A DNA stretch of 64,000 bases from Roseomonas sp. Its GTDB lineage: Bacteria; Pseudomonadota; Alphaproteobacteria; Acetobacterales; Acetobacteraceae. The stretch is taken from assembly GCA_020249265.1 (NCBI GenBank), contig JADCGA010000024.1, positions 62,001-126,000 on the forward strand. The letters run 5' to 3'. Position numbers and translations under genes: made by a program. Below the pieces are notes generated by a model. The model was not told where the DNA came from and did not search any database. It worked only from the letters and a program-made list of their open reading frames with translations. Below, piece after piece: positions 24,953-33,503 of this stretch (position 1 is the first letter of the stretch; each line of letters starts with the position of its first letter).

Positions 24953-25333
24953 ATGGATAAGAACATCAATGTCCTAATTGTGGACGACTATCGGACGATG
25001 CTGCGCATCATCCGCAACCTTCTGAAGCAGCTTGAATTCAACAATGTTGATGAAGCTGTGGATGGGCAGGAAGCCTTGGCAAAGCTACGCGCGGGCAATT
25101 TTGGGCTCGTGATCAGCGATTGGAACATGGCGCCCATGACCGGGCTTGACCTGCTCAAGGAAGTGCGGGCTGATCAGCGTCTGAAGACCATGCCCTTCAT
25201 CATGATCACCGCCGAAAGCAAGACCGAAAACGTGGTGGCCGCCAAGCAGGCCGGCGTTTCCAATTACATCGTGAAGCCTTTCAACGCTGAAACGCTGCGC
25301 GAAAAGATCGAAAAGGTGCTGGTCCATGCCTGA
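24953..25333 (+). CDS. cheY: chemotaxis response regulator CheY
   Basis: Predicted 126-residue stand-alone receiver domain. The acid pocket D11-D12 (IVDDYRTM), phosphoacceptor D56 (VISDWNMAP), T86 and K108 (IVKPF) are all present, so it should be phosphorylatable and bind FliM. The start was chosen at 24953 after GGTGGAGAACC. It overlaps cheZ by 8 bp. The usual WNMP reads WNMA, a minor change. No cheA is in the window, so the kinase is encoded elsewhere. Confidence 0.94.
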   Translation: MDKNINVLIVDDYRTMLRIIRNLLKQLEFNNVDEAVDGQEALAKLRAGNFGLVISDWNMAPMTGLDLLKEVRADQRLKTMPFIMITAESKTENVVAAKQAGVSNYIVKPFNAETLREKIEKVLVHA

Positions 25334-25940
25334 TGGAACCCCGCAAGGGCCGGAAGGAGACCGGATCGAGGCGACGGTACGCGCCGTACTCACTTCCATG
25401 GCAGGCGATCTGACCGCGAAGGAATCCGCCCTTTTGGCCGAGCTGGAAGGTCTTGGGCGCACCATCGCCCGTGCCAAGGCCGAAATCGCCGCTCTTAAGG
25501 TGGAAGATATCCGCGATGCGCATATCCCCTCCGCCACCGATGAGCTTGACGCCATTGTGGACCACACCGCGCATGCCACGAATGAAATCCTGGATTGCTG
25601 CGAAACGCTGGAGCAATTGCAGGCCGAAATCTCGGGCGAGGCGGCGGATAAGTTGCAAGGTGCGGTCACTCGGATATACGAAGCCTGTTCCTTTCAGGAC
25701 ATCACAGGCCAGCGAATCGGGAAAGTTGTGACAGCACTCAAGGCGATTGAAGGCAGGATTTCGGCGGTAGTGTCCGCCGCCAGCGGCATGCCGGGACCAG
25801 AGCCTGCATCCGCCTCCCCGACCGTGCCGTCACGTGACGATAAGCGTACCGAGGGTGAAAAACTGGCCAATGGTCCGCAGCTTCCGGGTTCCGGTGTCTC
25901 GCAAAGTGAGATTGACCGGCTATTGGCGAGCTTCGATTGA
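25326..25940 (+). CDS. cheZ: CheY-P phosphatase CheZ
   Basis: Predicted 204-residue phosphatase. The catalytic motif QDITGQ lies at residues 124-129, with the Gln that attacks phospho-CheY at 129 by analogy. The C-terminus SQSEIDRLLASFD is the CheY-binding peptide, joined by a Pro/Ser-rich linker, the normal CheZ architecture. It overlaps cheY and the next gene. CheZ is not universal in alphaproteobacteria, but cheY-cheZ beside fliM is a known arrangement. Confidence 0.92.
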   Translation: MPDGTPQGPEGDRIEATVRAVLTSMAGDLTAKESALLAELEGLGRTIARAKAEIAALKVEDIRDAHIPSATDELDAIVDHTAHATNEILDCCETLEQLQAEISGEAADKLQGAVTRIYEACSFQDITGQRIGKVVTALKAIEGRISAVVSAASGMPGPEPASASPTVPSRDDKRTEGEKLANGPQLPGSGVSQSEIDRLLASFD

Positions 25941-28900
25941 TGCGCCTTGCGGGTGTCTTGCTGCTCATTTGGTTCGCCTTGGGCGTTCCGGCCATGGCGC
26001 AACAGGCACCAATGGTTGGCTTTCGTATTGGCACCCATCCAAGTTACGGGCGGGTGGTAATGGATTGGCCCGAACCGGTGACCTATCGGGCGGAGGAATC
26101 TGGCAATCGCCTGATTCTCCGCTTTGATACTCCGGCGGGATTCGATCTTACCGGCGCCTTGCGGCTGCCGAGGAATATTGAAAGCCTCTCGGCGATTGAT
26201 GGCGGTATCATGCTGCAAGCCCCGCCGGGGACACAGTTCCGCCATTTCCGACTTGGCAACCGCGTGGTGATTGACGTGCTTGATGGGGCCGAGAGCGGAA
26301 CTGCCACGCCGGCAGCCGGGGCCGGCGCACCGGCAGAAACACCCACAACCGCTGCCCGGGCCGCAACGACACCACCCCCTCCGCCAGCCACGCCAGCGCC
26401 GGCGGCGCAAACTGCTGCCCCGCCATCGCCCGCCACCGCTCCGCCGCGGCCTGCGACTGGCCCGCCTGCCGCTTCGGCGGCAAGGCCGCCGCCCGCCGCG
26501 CCGCCGATAGAGCTCGCGCGCCCGTCAAACCAGACTGCCACCCCATCCGCCACGACCTCTCCCTCGGCGGATGTTTTGCGTCCTGGGGCTGGGCCGAATG
26601 CGGGCGCCGCACCCCAGATTACGCCGGCGCCAAGCCCGGCAACACCTGCCGCCTCGCCAGCGCCGCCGGCCGCGTCGCCGCCCCCTGCATCGCCGCCCCC
26701 GGCGCCTGTGCAGGCAGAGCCCGCGCCGGCCCCGCGCCCGCTGGTCGTTGTGCCGCCACGCCGCACCGTGCCGGTTGGCCTGGTGGCAGAAGGCCGCGCC
26801 ATTTCGCTTGATCTTGGGCCGGAAACATCCGCCGCTGTGTTCCGCCATGGCGATTGGGTGATCGCGGTCCTGGACCGGCCCGAGGTGCTGGACCTCACGC
26901 AGCTTCAGGGCAGCAATATCTTCCGCAGCATGGAAGCGCGCCAGACTGGCGACGCTACCATTTTGCAAATGCGCCTCGCCCAGCCGGGCACGCTGCGTCC
27001 TCGGCGTGAAGGCAATGCCTGGGTGATGGAAGCCTTTCGCGACGCGGTGGATGCCAATCGCGCGCTGACCCCCATCACGCCGGAATTGGAACAGGGACCG
27101 CCGACGCGACTGGTGCTGCGTGCAGCTCGCCCCGGGCGCAGCGTGACAGTGCTCGATCCCGAAACCGGTAGCCCGTTGCTGGTAGGCACCTTGCGGGAAG
27201 CCGGGCAGGCCGTTGCCATTGGCCGCCGCCAGTCGGAATTTCAGCTGTTGCCCGCCATGCTCGGCGTGGCCGTATTGCCGCGGGGCGACAGTATCCAACT
27301 CCGGTCCTTGAATGACCGCTTTATTCTGCAAGCTTCGGGCACGGATTCCCTTAGGCTGGGCGTGGATGCAGGCAGGGAACCCCTGGCCGAAGCCGCGACG
27401 CTAAGTCGCATCATGGACTTGCCCTCGGCCACAACCTCGACGCTGATGGAAAGGCTCCGTACCGCTTCGGCCAATATTGCTGCCGCAGGGCCGCTTGGCC
27501 GATCAGAGGCGCGGCGGCATGCGGCTGAAACTCTGCTCGCGCTTGGCATGGCGCAGGAAGCCCAGGCCATGGCGACCCTCGCCTTGCAGGAAGATCCGCG
27601 CGCGGGCGCGGATGCGCGGCTTGTGATGGTGCAAGCCGCCGCGGCGCTGGTCGCTGGGCGCGAGGCCGAGGCGCGGCAGCTCGAAAATCTGCAGATGCCT
27701 TCGACTGATGAGACCACACTTTGGCGAGGTTTTTTGGCGGCCGCGCGGGGTGATCACGCTGTGGCCGGCCCCGCCATCGCCGCCAGCCTGCCACTATTGA
27801 TGTCCTACCCCCGCCCCCTGGCGCAGCGGTTGTTCCCGATCGCAATGGAAAGCCTTGCCGTTGCCGGTGAGCTTACGGCAGCGAATCGCCTGGCGGAAGC
27901 CGAACCCGACAATCCCATCCTGCACCTTGCCCGCGGCATGATGGCCGAGGCCGATGGCCGGATCGAGGATGCGCTGGCGGCCTATCGGCAGGCCATTCAA
28001 GGAAGGGACAGGTTGCGTCGGGCGCGCGCCATCCGTCGCAGCGTGGAATTGCGCATGGCCGTGGGGCGGCTTGACGCGGCAGGCGCCATTGCCGAATTGG
28101 AAGCGGCACTCTTTGCTTGGCGCGGCGATGCAGATGAAATGAACGCGCGTATTCGCTTGGCTGAATTGCAGCGCGAAGCCGGCAATGGCCGCGCCGCATT
28201 TGAATTGCTGCAGGAAACCCAACGCTTCTTCCCGGAACGCGAGAACGACCTGCGCCCGCATTTGCGCGCTGCTTTCGCCGCAGCGCTGCAGAGTGCGCCG
28301 CCCCTGAACGCCGCCAGCTTCTATGATGCGCATCCGGAATTCCTTCCGGAGGATGAGGCGGGAATCCGTTCCGTGATCGCCTTGGCGGACCGGTTGGTCG
28401 CCCTGGACCTGGTGGACCGTGCCTCGGCCGTCTTGCGCGATGCCTTGGCAAGGCTGACTGATCCGGCATTGCGTCAGCAGGTCAGCACAAAACTCGCCAC
28501 CATCCGCCTTGCAGAGGGTGATGCGCCCGGCACCTTCGCTGCTCTGGACGCAGCGACGGAAGGCAATGGGCAGGAAGTGGAGCGTACGATCTTGCGTGGG
28601 CGTGCCTTGGCCCGCGCTGGCAATCGCCGCGTTGCTGAAGGGCTGCTCTCCGAATTGGGCGATGATGGCGCTGAGGCCTTGTCGGAAATCCGCGCGGCCG
28701 CGCAGGATTGGCTGGGCGCTGCCTCGGCCATGATGAACCACATTGAGGCCAAGGTACCGCCTGCACCGGCGCCCTTGGACCCTACCATGCGGCGCGATTT
28801 GGCGCGGGCCGCTGCCTATGCCGCCATGGCCAATGATACGGCCACCCTCGCGCAGCTCCGCGACACATTTGGTGCGCGCATGCAGCGCGGACCCTTCGCG

Positions 28901-29062
28901 GAAGCTTTCACCCTACTGACGGGCGAATCGCTCCGCGGCGTGCAGGATCTGCCGCGTCTGCAGAGCGAAATCAGTCAATTGCGCCTATTGCCGCAAAGAT
29001 TGGGCGGGCAGAATGCACCCCCGCCGGCAGCAACGCCCGCAACCGCGCCGCCAAGGCGATAA
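25940..29062 (+). CDS. large TPR protein with AMIN-like domain, motility-linked
   Basis: Predicted 1040-residue exported protein. The signal peptide MRLAGVLLLIWFALGVPAMA is followed by an AMIN-like beta domain (GTHPSYGRVVMDWPEPVTYR), a Pro/Ala-rich linker at about residues 110-280, a second AMIN-like domain (about 280-370), and a long alpha-helical TPR-like region to the end (for example MAEADGRIEDALAAYRQAIQ). The ATG overlaps the cheZ stop. The architecture suggests a periplasmic scaffold, perhaps binding peptidoglycan or the motor, but its function is unknown. The Pro-rich linker is strongly GC-biased. Confidence 0.75.
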   Translation: MRLAGVLLLIWFALGVPAMAQQAPMVGFRIGTHPSYGRVVMDWPEPVTYRAEESGNRLILRFDTPAGFDLTGALRLPRNIESLSAIDGGIMLQAPPGTQFRHFRLGNRVVIDVLDGAESGTATPAAGAGAPAETPTTAARAATTPPPPPATPAPAAQTAAPPSPATAPPRPATGPPAASAARPPPAAPPIELARPSNQTATPSATTSPSADVLRPGAGPNAGAAPQITPAPSPATPAASPAPPAASPPPASPPPAPVQAEPAPAPRPLVVVPPRRTVPVGLVAEGRAISLDLGPETSAAVFRHGDWVIAVLDRPEVLDLTQLQGSNIFRSMEARQTGDATILQMRLAQPGTLRPRREGNAWVMEAFRDAVDANRALTPITPELEQGPPTRLVLRAARPGRSVTVLDPETGSPLLVGTLREAGQAVAIGRRQSEFQLLPAMLGVAVLPRGDSIQLRSLNDRFILQASGTDSLRLGVDAGREPLAEAATLSRIMDLPSATTSTLMERLRTASANIAAAGPLGRSEARRHAAETLLALGMAQEAQAMATLALQEDPRAGADARLVMVQAAAALVAGREAEARQLENLQMPSTDETTLWRGFLAAARGDHAVAGPAIAASLPLLMSYPRPLAQRLFPIAMESLAVAGELTAANRLAEAEPDNPILHLARGMMAEADGRIEDALAAYRQAIQGRDRLRRARAIRRSVELRMAVGRLDAAGAIAELEAALFAWRGDADEMNARIRLAELQREAGNGRAAFELLQETQRFFPERENDLRPHLRAAFAAALQSAPPLNAASFYDAHPEFLPEDEAGIRSVIALADRLVALDLVDRASAVLRDALARLTDPALRQQVSTKLATIRLAEGDAPGTFAALDAATEGNGQEVERTILRGRALARAGNRRVAEGLLSELGDDGAEALSEIRAAAQDWLGAASAMMNHIEAKVPPAPAPLDPTMRRDLARAAAYAAMANDTATLAQLRDTFGARMQRGPFAEAFTLLTGESLRGVQDLPRLQSEISQLRLLPQRLGGQNAPPPAATPATAPPRR

Positions 29063-29169
29063 AGATTTTGGCCCCTGCTGGAAGTGGCAGGAAATTTCTT
29101 GGGCGCTCCCGCTAGATTTCCCTTGCGCCCGCGCCCCGCTTGCCCCATATGCCGCAATTGTTGACCCCC

Positions 29170-29187
29170 GATCAGAATTCCCTGATC
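29170..29187 (+). promoter_or_regulatory. small inverted repeat in the speD leader
   Basis: GATCAG (29170-29175) and CTGATC (29182-29187) flank AATTCC, 36 bp before the speD start. It could be an operator or a leader hairpin. The site is short, so chance is possible. Confidence 0.25.
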
Positions 29188-29222
29188 ACCCTGGTCATCT
29201 GCTGGCTGGAAGGAGCCCTGCT

Positions 29223-29681
29223 ATGGAAGCTCTCGTCCAACCGGGGATGGTCTCGGATTTGCCGAGCGACACCCGGAATATTGACGAAGACGTCTCGGCC
29301 CATGCCGAGAAGGATTATTTCGTTCAGCGTGACGGTGTGCGCTATGCCGGGACGCATCTGATCGTGGATCTGTGGGGGGCGACCAATCTGGACGACCCGA
29401 ACCACATTGATGCGGTGTTGCGTGAAGGCGCGCTCGCCACTGGGGCGACGATCCTGCACGGGCATTTCCATCATTTCTCGCCCAATGGCGGCGTATCCGG
29501 CGTGCTGGTGCTGGCGGAAAGCCATGTCTCGATCCACACTTGGCCGGAACGCGATTACGCCGCGCTGGACATCTTCGTCTGCGGCGATTGCGATCCCTAT
29601 AAGGCGATCCCGGCATTGAAGCGCGGCTTCCTGCCGGAACGGGTGCAGCTTGCTGAACATAAGCGCGGCCTGATCGGCTGA
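29223..29681 (+). CDS. speD: S-adenosylmethionine decarboxylase proenzyme
   Basis: Predicted 152-residue bacterial-type (class 1B) AdoMet decarboxylase, which supplies decarboxylated SAM for spermidine synthesis. The self-cleavage site is the Glu-Ser pair at 99-100 in LAESHVSIHTWPE; the Ser becomes the pyruvoyl cofactor. His in FHHFSPNGGVSG and Cys in FVCGDCDPY match the catalytic residues of the family. The ATG at 29223 follows GGAAGGAGCCCTGCT. It is followed by a hairpin and speE. Confidence 0.94.
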   Translation: MEALVQPGMVSDLPSDTRNIDEDVSAHAEKDYFVQRDGVRYAGTHLIVDLWGATNLDDPNHIDAVLREGALATGATILHGHFHHFSPNGGVSGVLVLAESHVSIHTWPERDYAALDIFVCGDCDPYKAIPALKRGFLPERVQLAEHKRGLIG

Positions 29682-29704
29682 GCAAATTTCGATGTCGTTT
29701 TGAT

Positions 29705-29733
29705 GGGGCCGGGTGGCAACGCCCGGCCCTTCT
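29705..29733 (+). terminator. hairpin between speD and speE
   Basis: GGGCCGGG, a short loop (TGGCAA) and CGCCCGGCCC form a stem of about 8 bp followed by TTCTTC. It may partly terminate or process the speD-speE mRNA. The T-run is weak. Confidence 0.45.
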
Positions 29734-29752
29734 TCATGAATGAGGTGCCGCC

Positions 29753-30622
29753 ATGGCGACCGATAGCTGGATCAATGAAACCCTTTACGCCGCTTGGGGC
29801 CAACGCTTCCGCGTGAAGCGCGAATTGGCGCGGGTGCAATCGGCGTTTCAGGACATTGTCATTTTTGAAAGCGAAACCCATGGCCGGGTGATGCTGCTGG
29901 ATGGCGTGGTGCAGATCACGGAAGGCGATGAATTCGTCTATCAGGAAATGATCACCCATGTGCCCATCCTGGCCCATGGCGCGGCCAAGCGCGTGTTGAT
30001 CATCGGCGCGGGCGATGGCGGCGTGCTGAAGCGCGTTTTGCAGCATCGCGGCGTCGAAAAAGCCGTGATGGTGGAAATTGATGGCGAAGTGGTGCGGCTT
30101 TCCAAGGAATTTCTGCCGGCCATCGGCGGCAACGCCTGGCATGATCCACGCGCCGAGGTGATCATCGGCGATGGCATTGATTATGTGCGTGTTGCGCCCG
30201 CTGAAAGCTTTGATGTGATCATCGTGGACAGCACGGATCCGATTGGCGTTGGTGAGGCACTTTTCACCGATGAATTCTACGCCAATGCGGCGCGCATCCT
30301 CTCGCCGCGTGGCTTGATCGTCAATCAATGCGGCGTGCCCTTCATGCAGGCCGATGAATTACACGAAACATCACGCCGGCGCGCGAAATCCTTTCCCGAT
30401 AACTGGGCCTATGTGGCGGCGGTGCCGACCTATGTCGGCGGTTTCATGACGCTTGGTTGGGCCGCGAAGGACGCATCCTGCCGCGCCGTGGCGACCGATG
30501 AAATCCGCCGCCGAGCGGAAGCTTCGGGTATTTTGGGCAGCACGCGCTATTGGACGCCGGAAATCCATACCGGCGCCTTCAATCTGCCACCCTATATCGC
30601 GGAAAATCTTCCGGGCGCCTAA
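29753..30622 (+). CDS. speE: spermidine synthase
   Basis: Predicted 289-residue aminopropyltransferase. VLIIGAGDGGVLKRVLQH is the dcSAM-binding loop and VIIVDSTDPIGVGEALF holds the catalytic Asp. It uses decarboxylated SAM from SpeD to convert putrescine to spermidine. The length and motifs are standard. It lies 71 bp after speD on the same strand and converges on fliP. This polyamine pair sits inside the flagellar region without any obvious mechanistic link to it. Confidence 0.94.
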   Translation: MATDSWINETLYAAWGQRFRVKRELARVQSAFQDIVIFESETHGRVMLLDGVVQITEGDEFVYQEMITHVPILAHGAAKRVLIIGAGDGGVLKRVLQHRGVEKAVMVEIDGEVVRLSKEFLPAIGGNAWHDPRAEVIIGDGIDYVRVAPAESFDVIIVDSTDPIGVGEALFTDEFYANAARILSPRGLIVNQCGVPFMQADELHETSRRRAKSFPDNWAYVAAVPTYVGGFMTLGWAAKDASCRAVATDEIRRRAEASGILGSTRYWTPEIHTGAFNLPPYIAENLPGA

Positions 30623-30635
30623 ATGTTGCAGGGCT

Positions 30636-31385
30636 TCAATTCAGGTTGAAGCCTTGCACCAGGCTGCCTGAGACCAGGCGCCAGCCATCCACCAGCACGA
30701 AAAAGATCAGCTTGAAGGGCAGCGCCACCACGGATGGCGGCAGCATCATCATGCCAAGCGACATCAGAATGCTCGCGATCACCATATCAATAACTAGGAA
30801 GGGCAGGAAAAGCAGGAAGCCGATTTCAAAAGCGCGCTTCAATTCGCCCACGATGAAGGCCGGGATTAGGGCGCGCCAGGGCGTTTGCGCCGGGTCTGTC
30901 ACAGCCTGAATGCCGCCCAAATCCATGAACAGGATCAAATCATCTTCCCGGATATTCGCCACCATGAACATGCGGAAGGGCTGCGCCGCCGCCGCCAGCC
31001 CGTCCAATTCGGAAATTCGCCCTTCGGTCATCGGCACAATGCCCTGCGTCCAGGAAGCCTCAAACACCGGCTGCATGACGAAGAAGGTCAGGAATAGTGC
31101 AAGCCCGATCAGCACCGGATTGGGCGGGATGCCAGGCGCGCCGATGGCGCTGCGCAACAGCGACAGCACAATGACAATGCGCGCAAAGGCAGTCGCCATC
31201 ACCAGCAGGGAAGGGGCGAGCGACAGCAACCCGATCAGGGCGGTCAATTGCACCAGCCGTGCCGTGGCGCCGGGCTGGCCGGTCTGGCCAAGGTCAATTG
31301 AAACACTCTGCGCCAGCGCCATACCTGCGGGCAGCGTCAGCACCGCGAGGGCGATAAGAATCCAAAAACCGGTTTTACGCATCAT
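30636..31385 (-). CDS. fliP: flagellar export gate protein FliP
   Basis: Predicted 249-residue export-gate subunit. The N-terminal signal peptide (MMRKTGFWILIALAVLTLPA) and four TM segments are visible, with the conserved FARIVIVLSLLRSAIGAPGI and ALFLTFFVMQPV segments. The ATG overlaps the fliO stop (ATGA). FliP works with FliQ and FliR, encoded divergently nearby, and with FlhA and FlhB in the export gate. Confidence 0.96.
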   Translation of the reverse strand: MMRKTGFWILIALAVLTLPAGMALAQSVSIDLGQTGQPGATARLVQLTALIGLLSLAPSLLVMATAFARIVIVLSLLRSAIGAPGIPPNPVLIGLALFLTFFVMQPVFEASWTQGIVPMTEGRISELDGLAAAAQPFRMFMVANIREDDLILFMDLGGIQAVTDPAQTPWRALIPAFIVGELKRAFEIGFLLFLPFLVIDMVIASILMSLGMMMLPPSVVALPFKLIFFVLVDGWRLVSGSLVQGFNLN

Positions 31386-31660
31386 GATTTGGGCGATTCC
31401 TCATTTTTGGGCGGCAGCCAGCCGAGGCAGAGATCCTGCGGCCCGCCGGTCAATAGCAGCACTTCCCGCCCATCGCAGCGGAGGATGATCAGGCGCCGGC
31501 GCGCATCCAGCGCCAGCACTTCCTGCAATTTCAGCCGCTGGCCGCTGGATTGCGGCGCCAGGCCCGTGGCGCGCAGCAACCGCGCCAGCAGCAGGATCAG
31601 CCCCAGCACGAAAAGCAGTGCGATGCCAGCAGTGAGCCAATTGGCAAGGCTTAGGGTCAT
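31382..31660 (-). CDS. fliO: flagellar biosynthesis protein FliO
   Basis: Predicted 92-residue protein with one TM helix (ANWLTAGIALLFVLGLILLL) and a short cytoplasmic beta domain (ALDARRRLIILRCDGREVLL), the FliO pattern. FliO assists assembly of the FliP ring. It overlaps fliP and the upstream 99-residue gene by 4 bp each, so the three are translationally coupled. FliO is poorly conserved; the assignment rests on architecture and position. Confidence 0.85.
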   Translation of the reverse strand: MTLSLANWLTAGIALLFVLGLILLLARLLRATGLAPQSSGQRLKLQEVLALDARRRLIILRCDGREVLLLTGGPQDLCLGWLPPKNEESPKS

Positions 31661-31956
31661 GGGTGCCTCCCTTGGCGGTCTGGCTTGGGCAGGGCTGATT
31701 GCAGCCTTTCAACCTGGCCGAGCAAGGCTTCAAGCCCTCGGCGCAGCGACGGCGCCATGGCGGGTGGCGCTTCCCGTGCCGCGGCACAAAGCCGGCTGAT
31801 TTCGCCATCAAGCCCGGCAAGATCGAGCGCAAAACCCTCGGCAAGACTTGCCTCTGCCTGGGTCAGGCTTTCCCCCATGGCCTTGATGGCGGCCAGCACC
31901 GCCAGGCCATGCTGGCTGCCGGTGGCGCCTGGAATATCCTCGGAATGCGTGCTCAC
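31657..31956 (-). CDS. small gene coupled to fliO, function unknown
   Basis: Predicted 99-residue soluble, mostly helical, Ala/Leu-rich protein ending QSALPKPDRQGRHP. The only reasonable start is GTG at 31956 (VSTHSEDIPG), with GGAT just upstream; longer readings enter the divergent flgB gene. It overlaps fliO by 4 bp, which argues that it is real and translated. Its sequence (LDGEISRLCAAA, LRRGLEALLGQVERLQS) suggests a small coiled coil. I do not recognise a family. Confidence 0.6.
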   Translation of the reverse strand: MSTHSEDIPGATGSQHGLAVLAAIKAMGESLTQAEASLAEGFALDLAGLDGEISRLCAAAREAPPAMAPSLRRGLEALLGQVERLQSALPKPDRQGRHP

Positions 31957-32028
31957 ATTGCCATCCAACAGATTCTGTGCAAAAAAACCATTAGAAATTG
32001 TTGTAACGGGACGCTTTTTAACGCATTT

Positions 32029-32044
32029 TGGCCCGTAACGTGCA
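32029..32044 (+). promoter_or_regulatory. possible sigma-54 promoter for flgB operon
   Basis: TGGCCC, five bases, GTGCA keeps GG and GC 10 bases apart but departs from consensus in two places. The predicted transcript start falls at about 32055, one base before the flgB ATG, which would make the mRNA leaderless. Weaker than the other three candidates. Confidence 0.35.
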
Positions 32045-32055
32045 AGGATGGGATC

Positions 32056-32454
32056 ATGGACCCGACCAAGACCGGACCGATTGCCCTTGCCGAACAGCGG
32101 TTGCGCTGGACGGAAGCGCGCCAGCGCGTGCTCGCGCAGAACATCGCTAATGCGGATACACCGAATTATCGGCCTTCCGATATGCAACCCTTTGCCAAGG
32201 TGCTGAACGGCAAGCTCAAGGAACGGCAGATGGTGGCGACCAATGCCAGTCATTTGCAGGGTACGCGGCATCAGGATGGCCGGACCCTGAAGGAACGCGT
32301 TTCGGCCAGCCGCGACCCGAGTGGCAATGCGGTGTCCCTTGAACGCGAAGCGCTGCGCGTGGCCGATACCGATTCGGCCCATGCGACCGCCCTTTCGGTG
32401 CGTCGGCGTTACATGAGCATGTTCATGACTGCCCTTGGGCGGAATCAGGGTTAA
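32056..32454 (+). CDS. flgB: flagellar proximal rod protein FlgB
   Basis: Predicted 132-residue rod subunit. RQRVLAQNIANADTPNYRPS is the conserved rod-protein N-terminal motif. The length is normal for FlgB. The start at 32056 gives the expected distance to that motif. First gene of flgB-flgC-fliE-fliQ-fliR-flhB, divergent from the fliO-fliP operon. Confidence 0.93.
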   Translation: MDPTKTGPIALAEQRLRWTEARQRVLAQNIANADTPNYRPSDMQPFAKVLNGKLKERQMVATNASHLQGTRHQDGRTLKERVSASRDPSGNAVSLEREALRVADTDSAHATALSVRRRYMSMFMTALGRNQG

Positions 32455-32469
32455 AGGGGGCGCTAAGCC

Positions 32470-32877
32470 ATGGAACTAGATCGCGCAATACGCATCGCGG
32501 CGGCCGGGATGGATGTGCAGACCTCTCGGTTGCGAGTGGTCGCGGAAAACCTGGCCAATCGCGACACCACATCGGAAGTGGCGGGCGGTGATCCCTATCG
32601 GCGCAAGACAGTGACCTTCGCCAATCGCTTTGAACGGGCGCTTGGCGCCAATATGATCAAGGTTTCACGTGTTGGCACCGCCAAGGGCGAATTCCCCTCC
32701 CGGCATGATCCGACCCATCCGGCGGCCAATGCGCAGGGTTATGTGAAGACACCGAATGTGAATTCCACCATTGAAGTGATGGATATGCGCGAAGCCCAAC
32801 GCAGCTACAGCGCCAATTTGTCAGTGCTGGAAGTAAGCCGCGGCATGTTGACCCGCACCATTGAGGCGCTGCGCTAA
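32470..32877 (+). CDS. flgC: flagellar proximal rod protein FlgC
   Basis: Predicted 135-residue rod subunit. It begins MELDRAIRIAAAGMDVQTSR with VAENLANRDTTSE, the FlgC N-terminal motif, and ends with a helix carrying the MDMREAQRSYSANLSVLEVS signature. Its stop codon overlaps the fliE start (TAATG). Confidence 0.95.
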   Translation: MELDRAIRIAAAGMDVQTSRLRVVAENLANRDTTSEVAGGDPYRRKTVTFANRFERALGANMIKVSRVGTAKGEFPSRHDPTHPAANAQGYVKTPNVNSTIEVMDMREAQRSYSANLSVLEVSRGMLTRTIEALR

Positions 32878-33191
32878 TGCCCTTGCCCCTGACCCCTGGC
32901 GGTGCTGCCGCTGCCTATCGTGCCAATATGGCGGCACCTTCCGCCAGCCCTGCTGCCGCCGGCGGTGGGGAAACTGCGAGCTTCGGCGAAGCCTTGTCCC
33001 GTGCCGTGCAGAACGCGGTCACTACCAGCCGAGAAGCCGAAACCGCTTCCGCGCGCGGCCTGATGGGTGAGGGTAGTGTGACGGATCTGGTGGTCGCGGT
33101 AGGGCGCGCCGAACTCACCTTGCAAACGGCGGTCGCGGTGCGCGATCGCGTCGTGGCGGCCTATCAGGAAGTGATGCGCATGCCGATCTGA
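32877..33191 (+). CDS. fliE: flagellar hook-basal body protein FliE
   Basis: Predicted 104-residue adaptor between MS-ring and rod. The C-terminal VVAVGRAELTLQTAVAVRDR and VAAYQEVMRMPI are the conserved FliE helix. The N-terminus is low-complexity Ala/Gly/Pro. The start overlaps the flgC stop codon. FliE is exported and links FliF to the rod proteins in this operon. Confidence 0.92.
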   Translation: MPLPLTPGGAAAAYRANMAAPSASPAAAGGGETASFGEALSRAVQNAVTTSREAETASARGLMGEGSVTDLVVAVGRAELTLQTAVAVRDRVVAAYQEVMRMPI

Positions 33192-33232
33192 CGCCTGATT
33201 GGCGTCACGCATGTGCTGGGAAAGGCAGGGCG

Positions 33233-33502
33233 ATGGGCGGCATCGCTGAGGCAAGCCGGGAAGCGCTCTGGATCAGTCTTCAGATCGGTGGACCGTTGCT
33301 CGTGCTGATGCTGGTGGTCGGGCTGGTGGTCGCCGTCTTCCAGGCGCTGACCCAGGTGAATGAGGCAAGCCTCTCCTTCCTGCCGAAAATGGTGGCACTC
33401 GCGGTCGCCCTGATCCTGCTGACCCCCTTCTTCACCGGTGTGCTGCGCGGCTATGCGCAAACCCTGTTTGAGATGATCATCCAGGTGGGCTCGAGGCCAT
33501 GA
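33233..33502 (+). CDS. fliQ: flagellar export gate protein FliQ
   Basis: Predicted 89-residue protein with two TM hairpin helices (LLVLMLVVGLVVAVFQALTQ and VALAVALILLTPFFTGV). The N-terminal REALWISLQIGGPLL is typical of FliQ. It is followed after one base by fliR. Part of the FliPQR export gate. Confidence 0.94.
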   Translation: MGGIAEASREALWISLQIGGPLLVLMLVVGLVVAVFQALTQVNEASLSFLPKMVALAVALILLTPFFTGVLRGYAQTLFEMIIQVGSRP

Positions 33503-33503
33503 G

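Noticed and set aside
29149-29361. Possible upstream open frame in the speD leader
   Set aside because: It runs far into speD in another frame and has no distinct start signal; more likely chance.
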